NCBI RefSeq assembly: GCF_000023105.1 | Contig: NC_012669.1 | Location: forward strand, 2,853,025-2,917,024 | Reading direction: 5' to 3' | Source of the DNA: Beutenbergia cavernae DSM 12333 | GTDB lineage: Bacteria > Actinomycetota > Actinomycetes > Actinomycetales > Beutenbergiaceae | DNA: 64,000 nt | Part shown: one piece after another, positions 27,117 through 37,373 of the stretch | Layout of the letters: each line of letters begins with the position of its first letter | Numbering within the stretch: position 1 is the first letter of the stretch | Notes under the pieces: model-generated | The model's database searches: none | Told to the model about the DNA's origin: nothing | What the model saw: the letters and a program-made list of their open reading frames with translations, nothing else | Made by a program: the position numbers and the translations under genes

Positions 27117-28507
27117 CCGCGACGACGTCCCGCCCGCGCGCCCGACGGCGCGCCCTCACAGCGATCGCGGGCACGCTCGCCCTCGGAGCTGCGCTCGCGG
27201 CGTGCGCGCCAGGATCCGGAGGCGAGTCGCCGACGACGGCGGACGGCGAGGACGGCGAGGTCGTCACCGATCTCGCGTCGCTCGGTGACGTGACGCTGCG
27301 CGTGTGGGACCAGGAGGTGCGCGGCGGTCAGAACGAGCAGATCGAACAGCTCAACGCGGCCTTCATGGAGGCGTACCCGAACATCACCATCGACCGGACG
27401 TCGCAGTCCTTCGACGACCTCGAGACCACGCTCCGTGGCGCCCTCTCCGGCAACGAGGCGCCCGACGTCGTCCAGGCCAACAACGCGCGCGGCACGATGG
27501 GCGCGTTCGTCGAGGCGGACCTGCTGCTCGACCTCGACCCGTACGCCGACGCGTACGGGTGGCGAGACCGGTTCCCGGAGTCGGTCCTCGCGAAGTCGTC
27601 CTACTCCGACGACGCGCGCACCTTCGGCGAGGGCAGCCTGTACGGCCTGCCCCAGGTGGGCGAGATCGTCGGCGTCTTCTACTCGAAGGCGAAGCTCGAG
27701 GCGATCGGCGTCGACCCCGCCTCGCTCACCACCTGGCAGTCGTTCACCGACGCCCTCGGCACGGCGGCCGGCGCCGGCGAGGTCGCCGTCCAGCTCGGGA
27801 ACCTCGACGCCTGGCCCGCGATCCACGTGTTCGGCCCGATCCAGGGCCAGCTCGTCCCGACCGAGGAGGTCACGGCCCTCGGGCTCGGCAACCCGGGCGC
27901 CTCGTGGGAGACCGACGAGAACGTGGCCGCCGCGGCCGAGCTCCAGGGCTGGGCGGACGAGGGGTACTTCAACGACGGCCCGAACGGCACCGACTACGAC
28001 GCCGCGTGGCAGTCGTTCACCGAGGGTCAGGGTGCGTTCCTCGTCGGCGGCTCCTGGCTCGCCGCCGACATGGAGGCCGCGATGGGTGACGACCTCGGGT
28101 TCTTCGCTCCGCCGCCGCCGGCCGAGGGCGACCCGCTCGCCACCACCGGCGGCACCGGCCTGCCGTTCGCGGTGACCGCGCAGAGCCCGAACGCCGCTGC
28201 GGCCGCCGGGTACGTCGACTTCATCACGAGCGACGACGCCATGGAGGTCATCGCCGAGACCGGCAACATGCCCGTGCTGCGCACGGCGGAGCTCGCACCG
28301 GCCGACGGCGTGAACGCGGAGATCTTCGCCGCCTTCGACGAGGTGAGCACGAACGGAGCCCTGCTGCCGTACCTCGACTACGCGACCCCGACGATGGGCG
28401 ACACGCTCGGTGCCGCCCTGCAGGACCTGCTCGGGGGCCAGATCACGCCCGAGGAGTTCACGCAGGCCCTGCAGGCGGACTACGGCGCGTTCACCGAGCA
28501 GGAGTGA
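27113..28507 (+). CDS. carbohydrate ABC transporter substrate-binding lipoprotein
   Basis: Predicted 464-aa family 1 extracellular solute-binding protein. The signal peptide ends at lipobox LAAC near residue 31, followed by a Gly/Glu/Asp linker. The LRVWDQEVRGG strand, NEAPDVVQAN and the MAAMGDDLGFFAPPP-like region with a Thr/Gly-rich hinge are typical. A strong GAGGAAGG precedes ATG 27113 despite the overlap with the kinase. The sugar is unknown; the GH4 gene suggests an oligosaccharide or glucoside. Confidence 0.9.
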   Translation: MTATTSRPRARRRALTAIAGTLALGAALAACAPGSGGESPTTADGEDGEVVTDLASLGDVTLRVWDQEVRGGQNEQIEQLNAAFMEAYPNITIDRTSQSFDDLETTLRGALSGNEAPDVVQANNARGTMGAFVEADLLLDLDPYADAYGWRDRFPESVLAKSSYSDDARTFGEGSLYGLPQVGEIVGVFYSKAKLEAIGVDPASLTTWQSFTDALGTAAGAGEVAVQLGNLDAWPAIHVFGPIQGQLVPTEEVTALGLGNPGASWETDENVAAAAELQGWADEGYFNDGPNGTDYDAAWQSFTEGQGAFLVGGSWLAADMEAAMGDDLGFFAPPPPAEGDPLATTGGTGLPFAVTAQSPNAAAAAGYVDFITSDDAMEVIAETGNMPVLRTAELAPADGVNAEIFAAFDEVSTNGALLPYLDYATPTMGDTLGAALQDLLGGQITPEEFTQALQADYGAFTEQE

Positions 28508-29475
28508 TGCCGGCGGACGCTCCGGCGGCCGTCGTCCGGAGCGCGCGGGGCACCCCGCCCGGGTCCACGCGACGGCTGCCGCGCCGGCCGTCGCCGCTCG
28601 TGCGCCATCGCGGGACGCCCTGGCTGTTCCTCGCGCCCGCCCTGGTCCTCTACGGGTTGTTCCTGTTCGTGCCGCTGGTGCGCTCCGTTCAGTTCTCGTT
28701 CTTCGACTGGGACGGGCTGTCGGCGACGTCGACGTTCGTTGGCCTCGCGAACTACGCCGACGTCGTCGCCGACCCCCGGCTCCGAGCCGCGTTCGGCCAC
28801 GCGTTGGTGCTCGTCGGCTTCTTCGCCGTCATCCCGCTGCTCATCGGCCTGCCGCTCGCGGCCGTCCTCGACCGTGCCCGCGTGCGCGGCCTGTCGATGT
28901 TCCGCGCGATCGTGTTCGTGCCGCAGGTGCTCGCGATGGTCGTGGTCGCCGTGGCGTGGCGGCAGATCTACGCGCCCGACGGGCCGCTCAACGGCGCCCT
29001 GCGGGCGATCGGCCTCGAGCAGCTGACCCGCGCGTGGCTCGGCGACTACACCTGGACGCTCCCCGCCGTCGGCGTCGTGGGCACCTGGGTGCAGACGGGC
29101 CTCGTCACCGTGCTGCTGCTCGCCGGCATGGCGCGCGTGCCGCGGGAGCAGTACGAGGCCGCCCGGCTCGACGGCGCGGGAGCGTTCCGGGAGCTCGTGT
29201 CCATCACCGTGCCGGCCGTGCGCGGCGAGATCGCCGTCGCCCTGACCCTGACGATCATCGCCTCGCTCAAGACGTTCGACCTCGTGTACGTGACCACCGG
29301 GGGCGGTCCCGGCACGTCGACGACGGTCCCCGCGTTCGAGGTCTTCCAACGCGCCTTCCGCCAGGGTGACGTCGGCTCGGCGACGGCCATCGCCGTCGTC
29401 CTCACGCTCGTGATCCTCGCGCTCAACGTCGCCGTCAACCGACTGGTCGGCGACGGCGGCAGAGACGCCCGGTGA
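28507..29475 (+). CDS. sugar ABC transporter permease (MalF type)
   Basis: Predicted 322-aa membrane protein. A basic Pro/Arg-rich leader precedes six hydrophobic segments, and the EAA loop YEAARLDGAGAFRELVSITVP is at about residue 215. ATG 28507 overlaps the binding-protein stop (TGATG); a GTG one codon earlier (28504) is possible. It partners the next permease to form the import channel. Confidence 0.9.
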   Translation: MPADAPAAVVRSARGTPPGSTRRLPRRPSPLVRHRGTPWLFLAPALVLYGLFLFVPLVRSVQFSFFDWDGLSATSTFVGLANYADVVADPRLRAAFGHALVLVGFFAVIPLLIGLPLAAVLDRARVRGLSMFRAIVFVPQVLAMVVVAVAWRQIYAPDGPLNGALRAIGLEQLTRAWLGDYTWTLPAVGVVGTWVQTGLVTVLLLAGMARVPREQYEAARLDGAGAFRELVSITVPAVRGEIAVALTLTIIASLKTFDLVYVTTGGGPGTSTTVPAFEVFQRAFRQGDVGSATAIAVVLTLVILALNVAVNRLVGDGGRDAR

Positions 29476-29491
29476 CGGCGGTGGTCGGCGC

Positions 29492-30310
29492 ATGATCGTC
29501 TCGCGCGGTGAGCGCACCGCGAACTACGCGCTCCTGCTGCTGTTCGCGGCGTTCGCCCTCGCCCCGGTGGTGACGGTGGTCGTGACGGCGCTCGGTCCGG
29601 CCGGGCCGGACGGGCCGGGTTCCGTGACGACGGTCGGCCTGGAGAACCTCGTCCGTGCGTGGGACGACGGCGGCTTCGCCCGGTACCTGCGCACCTCGGT
29701 GCTCGTCGCCGTCGTCGTGGTGTCCGTCGCCCTCGTGGCGTCGCTGCTCGCGGGCTACGCGTTCGCGACGATGCGGTTCTTCGCCCGCGGCGTGCTGTTC
29801 TACGCGATCCTCGTGGGCATCATGGTCCCGACCGAGGCGATCGTGGTCCCGCTGTTCTTCGACCTGCGGACGTTCGGCCTCACGGACACGCTGTGGGCCG
29901 TCGCGCTGCCCCAGATCGCCCAGACGATCGCGTTCGGCACGTTCTGGATGCGCACCGCGTTCCGAGCGTCGCCGCCGTCGCTGCTCGAGGCGGCGACCCT
30001 CGACGGCGCCGGACCGTGGCGTGCGCTCTGGTCGGTGCTCGTGCCGGTGCACCGGCCGGCGACCACGACCCTCGCCGTCCTCGCGTTCCTGTGGACCTGG
30101 AACGAGTTCCTCATCCCGCTCGTCATGAGCCCGAGCGGCGCGTTCCGGACGGCGCCGCTCGCCCTCGCCCTGTTCAAGGGGCAGCACACGCAGGCGACGG
30201 CGCTGCTTGCCGCCGGTGCGCTGCTCGTCGCGATACCGGTGCTCGCGCTGTACGTCGTCGCACAGCGCCACGTCATCGCCGGCATGCTCGCCGGGTCGGT
30301 CCGCGAGTAG
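29492..30310 (+). CDS. sugar ABC transporter permease (MalG type)
   Basis: Predicted 272-aa membrane protein with six hydrophobic segments and the EAA loop LEAATLDGAGPWRALWSVLVP near residue 170. It lies 16 bp after the first permease. No ATPase gene follows; as usual for actinobacterial family 1 sugar importers, a shared MsiK-like ATPase elsewhere probably energises it (inference). Confidence 0.9.
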   Translation: MIVSRGERTANYALLLLFAAFALAPVVTVVVTALGPAGPDGPGSVTTVGLENLVRAWDDGGFARYLRTSVLVAVVVVSVALVASLLAGYAFATMRFFARGVLFYAILVGIMVPTEAIVVPLFFDLRTFGLTDTLWAVALPQIAQTIAFGTFWMRTAFRASPPSLLEAATLDGAGPWRALWSVLVPVHRPATTTLAVLAFLWTWNEFLIPLVMSPSGAFRTAPLALALFKGQHTQATALLAAGALLVAIPVLALYVVAQRHVIAGMLAGSVRE

Positions 30311-30361
30311 CGCCGGAACCGGGTACGAGTCCAGGTCGCCTTTCTGGGATGATCGGGCACC

Positions 30362-33070
30362 ATGACCGAACCCACGCGCGCCACCCGATCCACCCTCGCG
30401 ACGCTGCCCGTCGCGCAGGTACCGGAGAAGGCGACCCTCGAGGGGCTGGAGGAGCGCTGGGCGGCGCGGTGGGACGCCGAACAGCTGCACGCGTTCGACC
30501 GCACGGCGGAGCGCGAGGACGTCTACTCGATCGACACGCCTCCGCCGACCGTCTCGGGTTCGCTGCACGTGGGCCACGTCTTCTCCTACACGCACACGGA
30601 CGTGGTCGCCCGCTTCCAGCGCATGCGTGGGCGCGAGGTCTTCTACCCGATGGGGTGGGACGACAACGGCCTGCCGACCGAGCGTCGCGTGCAGAACTAC
30701 TACGGAGTCCGCTGCGACCCGTCCCTGCCGTACGAGCCCGGGTTCACCCCGCCTCACGACGGCGACGCCGGGTCCGTCAAGCCCGGTGACCAGGTGCCCG
30801 TCTCGCGGCGCAACTTCGTCGAGCTGTGCGAGCGGCTGACGGGCGAGGACGAGCTCGCGTACGAGGAGCTGTGGCGCCGCCTCGGCCTGTCCGTGGACTG
30901 GTCGCAGACGTACCAGACCATCGGCGAGCGCGCCCGCCGGACGGCGCAGGTCGCGTTCCTGCGCAACCTCGCGCGCGGCGAGGCGTACCAGGCAGCGGCG
31001 CCGGGCCTGTGGGACGTGACGTTCCAGACGGCCGTCGCGCAGGCCGAGCTGGAGGCGCGGGACTACCCAGGCCACTTCCACACGGTGACGTTCCACGGCG
31101 CCGACGGCGCATGGGTCACCATCGAGACCACGCGACCCGAGCTGCTGCCGGCGTGCGTCGCGCTCATCGCGCACCCCGACGACGAGCGGTACCAGGCGCT
31201 GTTCGGGACGACGGTGAGCTCGCCGCTGTTCGGCGTCGAGATCCCCGTGCTCGCCCATCCGCTCGCGGAGCCGGACAAGGGCGCCGGCATCGCGATGTGC
31301 TGCACGTTCGGCGATCTCACCGACGTCACGTGGTGGCGCGAGCTCGACCTGCCGACCCGGTCGGTCATCACCCGCGACGGCCGGCTGTCCACGGAGACGC
31401 CGGACTGGATCACCACCGAGTCCGGTCGCGCGACGTACGCCGAGCTGGCCGGCAAGACGACGTTCTCGGCGCGCGCCGCCGTCGTCGACGCGCTGCGAGC
31501 CAGCGGCGACCTCGTCGGCGAGCCGGTCGCCACGCAGCGCAAGGCGAACTTCTACGAGAAGGGCGACAAGCCGCTCGAGATCGTCACGTCGCGCCAGTGG
31601 TACATCCGCAACAGCGGTCGCGACGTGCCTGGCCGTGACCTGCGCGCGGAGCTTCTCGCCCGCGGCGAGGAGCTCGACGTCCACCCGGACTTCATGCGGG
31701 TGCGCTACTCGAACTGGGTCGCTGGCCTCAACGGCGACTGGCTCGTCTCGCGTCAGCGGTTCTTCGGAGTGCCCTTCCCCGTCTGGTACGTGGTGGGCGA
31801 CGACGGCGAGGTCCGCTACGACTCGCCGATCCTGCCCGACGAGGCCAGCCTGCCCGTCGACCCGTCGAGCGACGTCCCGCCCGGGTTCACGCCCGAGCAG
31901 CGCGGGGTGCCCGGCGGGTTCGCGGGCGATCCGGACATCATGGACACGTGGGCGACGAGCTCCCTGTCACCGCAGATCGTCGGCGGTTGGCTCGACGACG
32001 CGGATCTGTTCGCGCGCGTCTTCCCGATGGATCTGCGCCCGCAGGGGCAGGACATCATCCGGACGTGGCTCTTCGCGACGGTGCTCCGCAGCCACCTCGA
32101 GTTCGGCGAGCTGCCATGGGAGCACGCCGCGATCTCCGGCTGGATCCTGGACCCGGACCGCAAGAAGCTCAGCAAGTCCAAGGGGCACGCGACCACGCCG
32201 ATGAGCCTGCTCGAGGACCACGGGGCCGACGCCGTGCGGTACTGGGCGGCGTCGGCGCGGCTCGGCACCGATGCCTCGTTCGACGCGCAGCAGCCGACCC
32301 AGATGAAGATCGGCCGGCGCCTCGCCCTGAAGGTCCTCAACGCCAGCCGCTTCGCGCTCTCGTTCGCCGGGGACGCGCAGATCACGCTGGACCCCGCCGT
32401 CGTGACGGAGCCGATCGACCGGGCGATGCTCACGGACCTCGCGGGCGTCGTCGACGTCGCCACGGCCGCGCTGGCGTCCTACGACCACACGCGCGCGCTC
32501 GAGGTGACCGAGACGTTCTTCTGGACGTTCTGCGACGACTACCTCGAGCTCGTCAAGGACCGCGCGTACGGCTCGCGCGAGGGCGCTGACGACGCAGCGG
32601 TGGCCTCCGCCCGCACCGCCCTGTGGCTCGCGCTGGACGTCCTCCTGCGGCTGTTCGCGCCCGTGCTCCCGTTCGCGACGGCGGAGGTCTGGTCCTGGTG
32701 GCGCGCCGGGAGCGTGCACCGGGCGCCGTGGCCGACGCCGGACGAGCTGCGCACCGACGGGGAGCAGACGCCGGCGGACCTCGTGGGTCTGGCCGGCGCC
32801 GCGCTGGCCGCCCTGCGCAAGATCAAGAGCGAGGCGAAGGTCTCCCAGCGCACCCCGCTGGTCCGCGTGGAGCTCGTGGCGCAGGCCGGCGTCATCGACG
32901 GCCTGCGGCTCGTCGAGGCGGACCTGCGGGCCGCCGGGAACGTCAGCGGCGATCTCGTCGTGACACCGGGCACGGCGCTCGGCCCCGACGGCGAGGAGGT
33001 CACCGTCGCTGTGACGTCCAGCGAGCTCGGAGAAGCGCCCGTGCGCGCCGGGCGAGGGGCGCCGTCATGA
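30362..33070 (+). CDS. valS: valine--tRNA ligase
   Basis: Predicted 902-aa class I synthetase. The HIGH-type motif is HVGH in TVSGSLHVGHVFSYTHTD (about residues 66-69) and the KMSKS loop reads KLSKSKG near residue 603. The tRNA-binding helical domain follows with a short C-terminal coiled region. A GATGAT hexamer at 30348-30353 lies eight bases before the ATG, so the gene may be leaderless. It is followed by an overlapping acyl-CoA ligase gene. No T-box is seen before it. Confidence 0.96.
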   Translation: MTEPTRATRSTLATLPVAQVPEKATLEGLEERWAARWDAEQLHAFDRTAEREDVYSIDTPPPTVSGSLHVGHVFSYTHTDVVARFQRMRGREVFYPMGWDDNGLPTERRVQNYYGVRCDPSLPYEPGFTPPHDGDAGSVKPGDQVPVSRRNFVELCERLTGEDELAYEELWRRLGLSVDWSQTYQTIGERARRTAQVAFLRNLARGEAYQAAAPGLWDVTFQTAVAQAELEARDYPGHFHTVTFHGADGAWVTIETTRPELLPACVALIAHPDDERYQALFGTTVSSPLFGVEIPVLAHPLAEPDKGAGIAMCCTFGDLTDVTWWRELDLPTRSVITRDGRLSTETPDWITTESGRATYAELAGKTTFSARAAVVDALRASGDLVGEPVATQRKANFYEKGDKPLEIVTSRQWYIRNSGRDVPGRDLRAELLARGEELDVHPDFMRVRYSNWVAGLNGDWLVSRQRFFGVPFPVWYVVGDDGEVRYDSPILPDEASLPVDPSSDVPPGFTPEQRGVPGGFAGDPDIMDTWATSSLSPQIVGGWLDDADLFARVFPMDLRPQGQDIIRTWLFATVLRSHLEFGELPWEHAAISGWILDPDRKKLSKSKGHATTPMSLLEDHGADAVRYWAASARLGTDASFDAQQPTQMKIGRRLALKVLNASRFALSFAGDAQITLDPAVVTEPIDRAMLTDLAGVVDVATAALASYDHTRALEVTETFFWTFCDDYLELVKDRAYGSREGADDAAVASARTALWLALDVLLRLFAPVLPFATAEVWSWWRAGSVHRAPWPTPDELRTDGEQTPADLVGLAGAALAALRKIKSEAKVSQRTPLVRVELVAQAGVIDGLRLVEADLRAAGNVSGDLVVTPGTALGPDGEEVTVAVTSSELGEAPVRAGRGAPS

Positions 33071-34893
33071 GGGTCACGAGCACCCCGGCCCTGGTCGCCG
33101 ACGACCCGGCCCTGAGCATCCCCGCACTGTTCGCGCAGCGAGCGCAGGCCGAGCCGAACCGAACGGTCCTCGAGCGCAAGGACGCCGCGGGCGCCTGGCA
33201 GCCGGTGAGCGCGGCGACGTTCGCCGACGAGGTCCGCGCCCTCGCGAAGGGGCTCGTGGCGGCCGGTGTCGAGCCGGGTGACCGCGTCTCGATCATGGCC
33301 CACACGAGCTACGCGTGGACGCTGCTCGACTTCGCGATCTGGGCGGCGGGCGCCGTCGGCGTGCCCGTGTACGAGACGTCGTCGGCGGAGCAGATCGCCT
33401 GGATCTGCACCGACTCCGGAGTCTCGCTGGCATTCGTCGAGGACGCCGAGCTCGCCGAGCGCACCCGCGAGGCCGACGTGGCATCGATCCGCGCCGTCCA
33501 CGCGATCGCCGACGGGCTCGAGAGCCTCGTGGAGGCCGGGCGGGACGTCGAGGACGCACAGATCGAGGCGCGCACGGCCGCCCTGCGAGCGGACGACCTG
33601 GCCACGGTGATCTACACGTCCGGCACCACAGGCCGGCCCAAGGGTGTCGAGCTGACGCACGGCAACTTCCTGCACCTGGTCCGGAACGGCGTCGCCTCGC
33701 TCGGCGAGGTCTGCAACCAGCCCTGCTCCCGCACGCTGCTCTTCATGCCGCTGGCGCACGTGTTCGCGCGGTTCATCGAGGTGCTGTGCGTGACGAGCGC
33801 CGGCGTGCTCGGGCACTCCCCCGGCACCCGCACCCTCACTCAGGACCTCGCGTCGTTCTCCCCCACGTTCCTGCTCGCGGTGCCGCGGGTCTTCGAGAAG
33901 GTCTACAACTCGGCTGAGCAGAAGGCCGGCACGGGCGTGCGGCTCCGCCTGTTCCGGTGGTCCGCGAAGGTCGCGATCACGTACTCGCGGGCCGGTGACT
34001 CGGCACGGCCGTCCCCGGTCCTCCGGGCGCAGCACGCGCTCGCCGGGCGCCTGGTGCACGGCAAGCTCCGTGCCGCGATGGGGGGTGCCCTGGAGTACGC
34101 CGTCTCCGGCGGCGCCCCGCTCGGCCAGCGGCTCGGGCACTTCTTCCGCGGCATCGGTGTCACGGTGCTCGAGGGGTACGGGCTCACGGAGAGCACAGCC
34201 CCGACCGCGGTGAACCGGCCCGAGCGCATCAAGATCGGCACCGTGGGTCCGGCGTTCCCCGGCACCGAGATCGCGATCGCCGACGACGGCGAGATCCTCG
34301 TCCGTGGTGGGCACGTCTTCCGCGGCTATCGGGGGGCGCCGGACGCCACGGCGGAGGCGTTCACCCCCGACGGCTGGTTCCACACGGGTGACCTCGGCAC
34401 GCTGGACGCCGACGGGTACCTGTCCATCACCGGTCGCCGCAAAGAGATCATCATCACGGCCGGCGGCAAGAACGTGGCCCCGGCTGCGCTCGAGGACCGG
34501 CTGCGCGGTCACCCGCTCGTCTCCCAGGTCGTCGTCGTCGGCGACCAGCGGCCCTTCATCGGGGCGCTCGTGACGATCGACGCGGACATGCTGCCCGGCT
34601 GGCTGACGACGAAGGGCCTCCCGGCGATGTCCGTCGAGGAGGCGGCCGTGCACCCCGACGTCGTCGCGGCGCTCGACCGGGCCGCGCAGCGGGCGAACCG
34701 CGCCGTGTCCCAGGCCGAGTCGATCCGGAAGTTCGAGGTGCTCACCACCGACTTCACGGAGGCGAACGGCTACCTCACGCCGTCGCTGAAGGTGAAGCGC
34801 GCGCTCGTGCTCCACGACTTCGCCGACGTCATCGAGGACCTCTACGCCGGGCGCGGCCAGGGCGACGGGCACGACGTCACGACGTCCGCCTGA
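33067..34893 (+). CDS. long-chain fatty acid--CoA ligase (AMP-forming)
   Basis: Predicted 608-aa ANL-superfamily enzyme. The ATP motif [20 protein letters not shown] begins near residue 178; GYGLTEST, the GWFHTGDLG block and the [10 protein letters not shown] region with the C-terminal catalytic Lys follow in order. It activates fatty acids for lipid synthesis or breakdown. ATG 33067 overlaps the valS stop as ATGA, so the two are coupled although functionally unrelated. It converges with the chorismate mutase gene. Confidence 0.93.
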   Translation: MRVTSTPALVADDPALSIPALFAQRAQAEPNRTVLERKDAAGAWQPVSAATFADEVRALAKGLVAAGVEPGDRVSIMAHTSYAWTLLDFAIWAAGAVGVPVYETSSAEQIAWICTDSGVSLAFVEDAELAERTREADVASIRAVHAIADGLESLVEAGRDVEDAQIEARTAALRADDLATVIYTSGTTGRPKGVELTHGNFLHLVRNGVASLGEVCNQPCSRTLLFMPLAHVFARFIEVLCVTSAGVLGHSPGTRTLTQDLASFSPTFLLAVPRVFEKVYNSAEQKAGTGVRLRLFRWSAKVAITYSRAGDSARPSPVLRAQHALAGRLVHGKLRAAMGGALEYAVSGGAPLGQRLGHFFRGIGVTVLEGYGLTESTAPTAVNRPERIKIGTVGPAFPGTEIAIADDGEILVRGGHVFRGYRGAPDATAEAFTPDGWFHTGDLGTLDADGYLSITGRRKEIIITAGGKNVAPAALEDRLRGHPLVSQVVVVGDQRPFIGALVTIDADMLPGWLTTKGLPAMSVEEAAVHPDVVAALDRAAQRANRAVSQAESIRKFEVLTTDFTEANGYLTPSLKVKRALVLHDFADVIEDLYAGRGQGDGHDVTTSA

Positions 34894-34903
34894 CGGGAGC
34901 TGC

Positions 34904-35227
34904 TCAGCCGCGCGCGGCGATGTCCTCGTGGTGGCGGATGACCTCCGCGACGATGAACGACAGGAACTTCTCCGCGAACACCGGGTCCAGCCCCGACTCC
35001 TCGGCGAGGGCGCGCAGGTGGGCGATCTGCGTGGCCTCGCGCGACGGGTCGGACGGCGGCAGGCCCAGATCGGCCTTGAGGTGGCCGACCTGCTGGGTGC
35101 ACTTGAACCGCTCCGCGAGCAGGTGGACGAGCGCCGCGTCGATGTTGTCGATGCTCGACCGCAGCCGGCCGAGCTCCGGGGGAACGCCCCCGCCCGCCGG
35201 GGTCGGCTCGGGAGGTGTCGCGCTCAC
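34904..35227 (-). CDS. chorismate mutase (AroQ class)
   Basis: Predicted 107-aa all-helical protein converting chorismate to prephenate. [31 protein letters not shown] contains the Arg, Asp and Lys expected of AroQ helix 1, and PPSDPSRE the following active-site arm. No signal peptide is seen, so it is the cytoplasmic type. GTG 35227 overlaps the clpX stop as GTGA, so it is co-translated with clpX. Confidence 0.87.
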   Translation of the reverse strand: MSATPPEPTPAGGGVPPELGRLRSSIDNIDAALVHLLAERFKCTQQVGHLKADLGLPPSDPSREATQIAHLRALAEESGLDPVFAEKFLSFIVAEVIRHHEDIAARG

Positions 35228-36498
35228 GCGCTCTTCTCGCGCGGGGTCCGCCGCGACGGTGCCTCGCGGGGCACCAGCGTCGGGTTGACGTTCTCGAGCA
35301 CCACCTCGCGGGTGATCACGACCCGTTCGACGTCGTCACGACCGGGCACGTCGAACATGACGGGCATGAGCACCTCTTCCAGGATGGCGCGCAACCCCCG
35401 CGCACCGGTCCCGCGCAGCAGCGCCTGGTCCGCGACGGACTCGATGGCGTCGTCCGTGAACTCCAGCTCGACGCCGTCGATCTCGAACATCCGCTGGTAC
35501 TGCCGCACGAGCGCGTTCTTCGGCTCGGTGAGGATCCGCACGAGGGCTTCCTGGTCGAGCTTCGTGACCGTCGCGACCACGGGCAGCCGGCCGATGAACT
35601 CCGGGATGAGCCCGTACTTCTGGAGGTCCTCCGGCCGGACCTGTGAGAACAGGTCCTCCTCGTCCGCGTCGTGCAGGGGCGCGTTGAACCCGACGCCGCG
35701 ACGGCGTGACCGCGTCGCGATGATGTCGTCCAGCCCGGCGAACGCGCCCGCCACGATGAACAGCACGTTCGTCGTGTCGATCTGGATGAACTCCTGGTGC
35801 GGGTGCTTGCGGCCGCCCTGCGGCGGCACCGACGCCTGCGTGCCCTCGATGATCTTGAGGAGCGCCTGCTGGACGCCCTCCCCGGAGACGTCACGGGTGA
35901 TCGACGGGTTCTCGGCCTTGCGGGCGATCTTGTCGACCTCGTCGATGTAGATGATCCCGGTCTCGGCCTTCTTCGTGTCGAAGTCCGCGGCCTGGATGAG
36001 CTTGAGGAGGATGTTCTCGACGTCCTCGCCGACGTACCCGGCCTCGGTCAGCGCCGTCGCGTCGGCGATCGCGAACGGGACGTTCAGCATCTTCGCGAGC
36101 GTCTGCGCCAGGTAGGTCTTGCCGGTGCCGGTGGGCCCGATGAGGAGCACGTTCGACTTGGCGATCTCGACGCCGTCCTCGCCGAGGCCGGTGCCGCTCT
36201 CCCGCGCCTGGATGCGCTTGTAGTGGTTGTACACCGCGACCGACAGCGACTTCTTCGCCGAGTCCTGGCCGATGATGTACTGCTCGAGGTGGGCGAAGAT
36301 CTCCTTCGGCCGGGGCAGGTCCACGAGGCCGATCTCCGTGGCCTCCGCCAGCTCCTCCTCGATGATCTCGTTGCACAGGTCGATGCACTCGTCGCAGATG
36401 TAGACCCCTGGCCCTGCGATCAGCTTCTTGACCTGCTTCTGGCTCTTCCCACAGAACGAGCACTTGAGGAGGTCGGCTCCTTCACCTGCACGTGCCAC
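35224..36498 (-). CDS. clpX: ATP-dependent Clp protease ATP-binding subunit ClpX
   Basis: Predicted 424-aa AAA+ unfoldase. The N-terminal zinc finger uses CSFC and CDEC; Walker A is GPTGTGKT, the pore loop GYVG, Walker [12 protein letters not shown], and the sensor and C-domain follow. GTG 36498 is chosen: homologues begin at VAR/MAR[12 protein letters not shown], GGAGG lies about 10 bases upstream, and the -10 TAGTGT (36588-36583) is only three bases from the alternative ATG at 36579, too close for that ATG to be in the mRNA. It delivers substrates to ClpP1P2, encoded just upstream. Confidence 0.97.
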   Translation of the reverse strand: MARAGEGADLLKCSFCGKSQKQVKKLIAGPGVYICDECIDLCNEIIEEELAEATEIGLVDLPRPKEIFAHLEQYIIGQDSAKKSLSVAVYNHYKRIQARESGTGLGEDGVEIAKSNVLLIGPTGTGKTYLAQTLAKMLNVPFAIADATALTEAGYVGEDVENILLKLIQAADFDTKKAETGIIYIDEVDKIARKAENPSITRDVSGEGVQQALLKIIEGTQASVPPQGGRKHPHQEFIQIDTTNVLFIVAGAFAGLDDIIATRSRRRGVGFNAPLHDADEEDLFSQVRPEDLQKYGLIPEFIGRLPVVATVTKLDQEALVRILTEPKNALVRQYQRMFEIDGVELEFTDDAIESVADQALLRGTGARGLRAILEEVLMPVMFDVPGRDDVERVVITREVVLENVNPTLVPREAPSRRTPREKSA

Positions 36499-36582
36499 CG
36501 CCCGCTCACCCTCCTCGTCGGTAGTCGTGACTGCTGAGCGTCCGTACGTGCCCCCGCGCGTCCCTGCGGACGTCCTCATTGC

Positions 36583-36588
36583 ACACTA
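36583..36588 (-). promoter_or_regulatory. probable clpX -10 element
   Basis: Minus-strand TAGTGT in a CGACG context lies between the clpP2 terminator and clpX. The same hexamer occurs before clpP1 (38079-38074). Transcription would start near 36576, giving a leader of about 78 bases to the GTG start. No convincing -35 was found. Confidence 0.45.
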
Positions 36589-36642
36589 CGTCGAGCGGCA
36601 TGTCACGCGCTCGGGATCCGCCTGCGTGTCGGCAGCCGGACC

Positions 36643-36673
36643 GCGGCCCGGGGCGCGCTGCACCCCGGGCCGC
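36643..36673 (-). terminator. terminator after clpP2
   Basis: GCGGCCCGGGG (36643-36653) pairs perfectly with CCCCGGGCCGC (36663-36673) in an 11-bp stem with a 9-base loop. It begins 10 bp past the clpP2 stop and precedes the clpX promoter. It has no U-tract. It separates the clpP1P2 unit from clpX-chorismate mutase. Confidence 0.75.
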
Positions 36674-36682
36674 ACGTGCGCG

Positions 36683-37354
36683 TCAGGACGCCGTGAGGAC
36701 CGGCTTCTTGCGGCTCTCGAGCACCTGGTCGACGATCCCGTACTCGAGCGCACCGGCCGCCGTCAGGATCTTGTCGCGCTCGATGTCGGCACGGACCTCG
36801 TCGACGGACTTGCTCGTGTGCGCCGCGATCGTGGACTCGAGCCACTCGCGCATCCGCAGCACCTCGTTCGCCTGGATCTCGATGTCCGAGGCCTGGGCGT
36901 ACGTGCCGCCCTCCAGGGCGGGCTGGTGGATGAGGACGCGCGCGTTGGGCAGCGCGAGCCGCTTGCCCGGCGTCCCCGCCGCCAGCAGCACGGCCGCGGC
37001 GGACGCGGCCTGGCCGAGGCACACCGTCTGGATCTGCGGCGCGATGTACTGCATCGTGTCGTAGATCGCCGTCAAGGCCGTGAAGGACCCCCCGGGCGAG
37101 TTGATGTACATGGTGATGAGGCCGTCCGGGTCCTGGCTCTCCAGGACGAGGAGCTGAGCCATGACGTCGTCTGCCGACGCGTCGTCGATCTGCACGCCGA
37201 GGAAGATGATCCGGTCCTCGAAGAGCTTCGTGTAGGGGTCCTGACGCTTGAACCCGTATGCCGTCCGCTCCTCGAACTGCGGCAGGACGTAACGGGATGA
37301 GGGCATCGCCGGCTCTGGCCGGCTGCCGAACGCGCGGGGGTCGGTGAGGTTCAC
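36683..37354 (-). CDS. clpP2: ATP-dependent Clp protease proteolytic subunit 2
   Basis: Predicted 223-aa serine protease subunit. The catalytic Ser118 is in [11 protein letters not shown] and His143 in [11 protein letters not shown], with the Asp in the C-terminal domain; the [18 protein letters not shown] block is typical. GTG 37354 has AGGAG upstream. It follows clpP1 by 19 bp in the same operon; in actinobacteria ClpP1 and ClpP2 form a mixed tetradecamer. Confidence 0.96.
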   Translation of the reverse strand: MNLTDPRAFGSRPEPAMPSSRYVLPQFEERTAYGFKRQDPYTKLFEDRIIFLGVQIDDASADDVMAQLLVLESQDPDGLITMYINSPGGSFTALTAIYDTMQYIAPQIQTVCLGQAASAAAVLLAAGTPGKRLALPNARVLIHQPALEGGTYAQASDIEIQANEVLRMREWLESTIAAHTSKSVDEVRADIERDKILTAAGALEYGIVDQVLESRKKPVLTAS

Positions 37355-37373
37355 GATCGCTCCTGGTCTCTCG

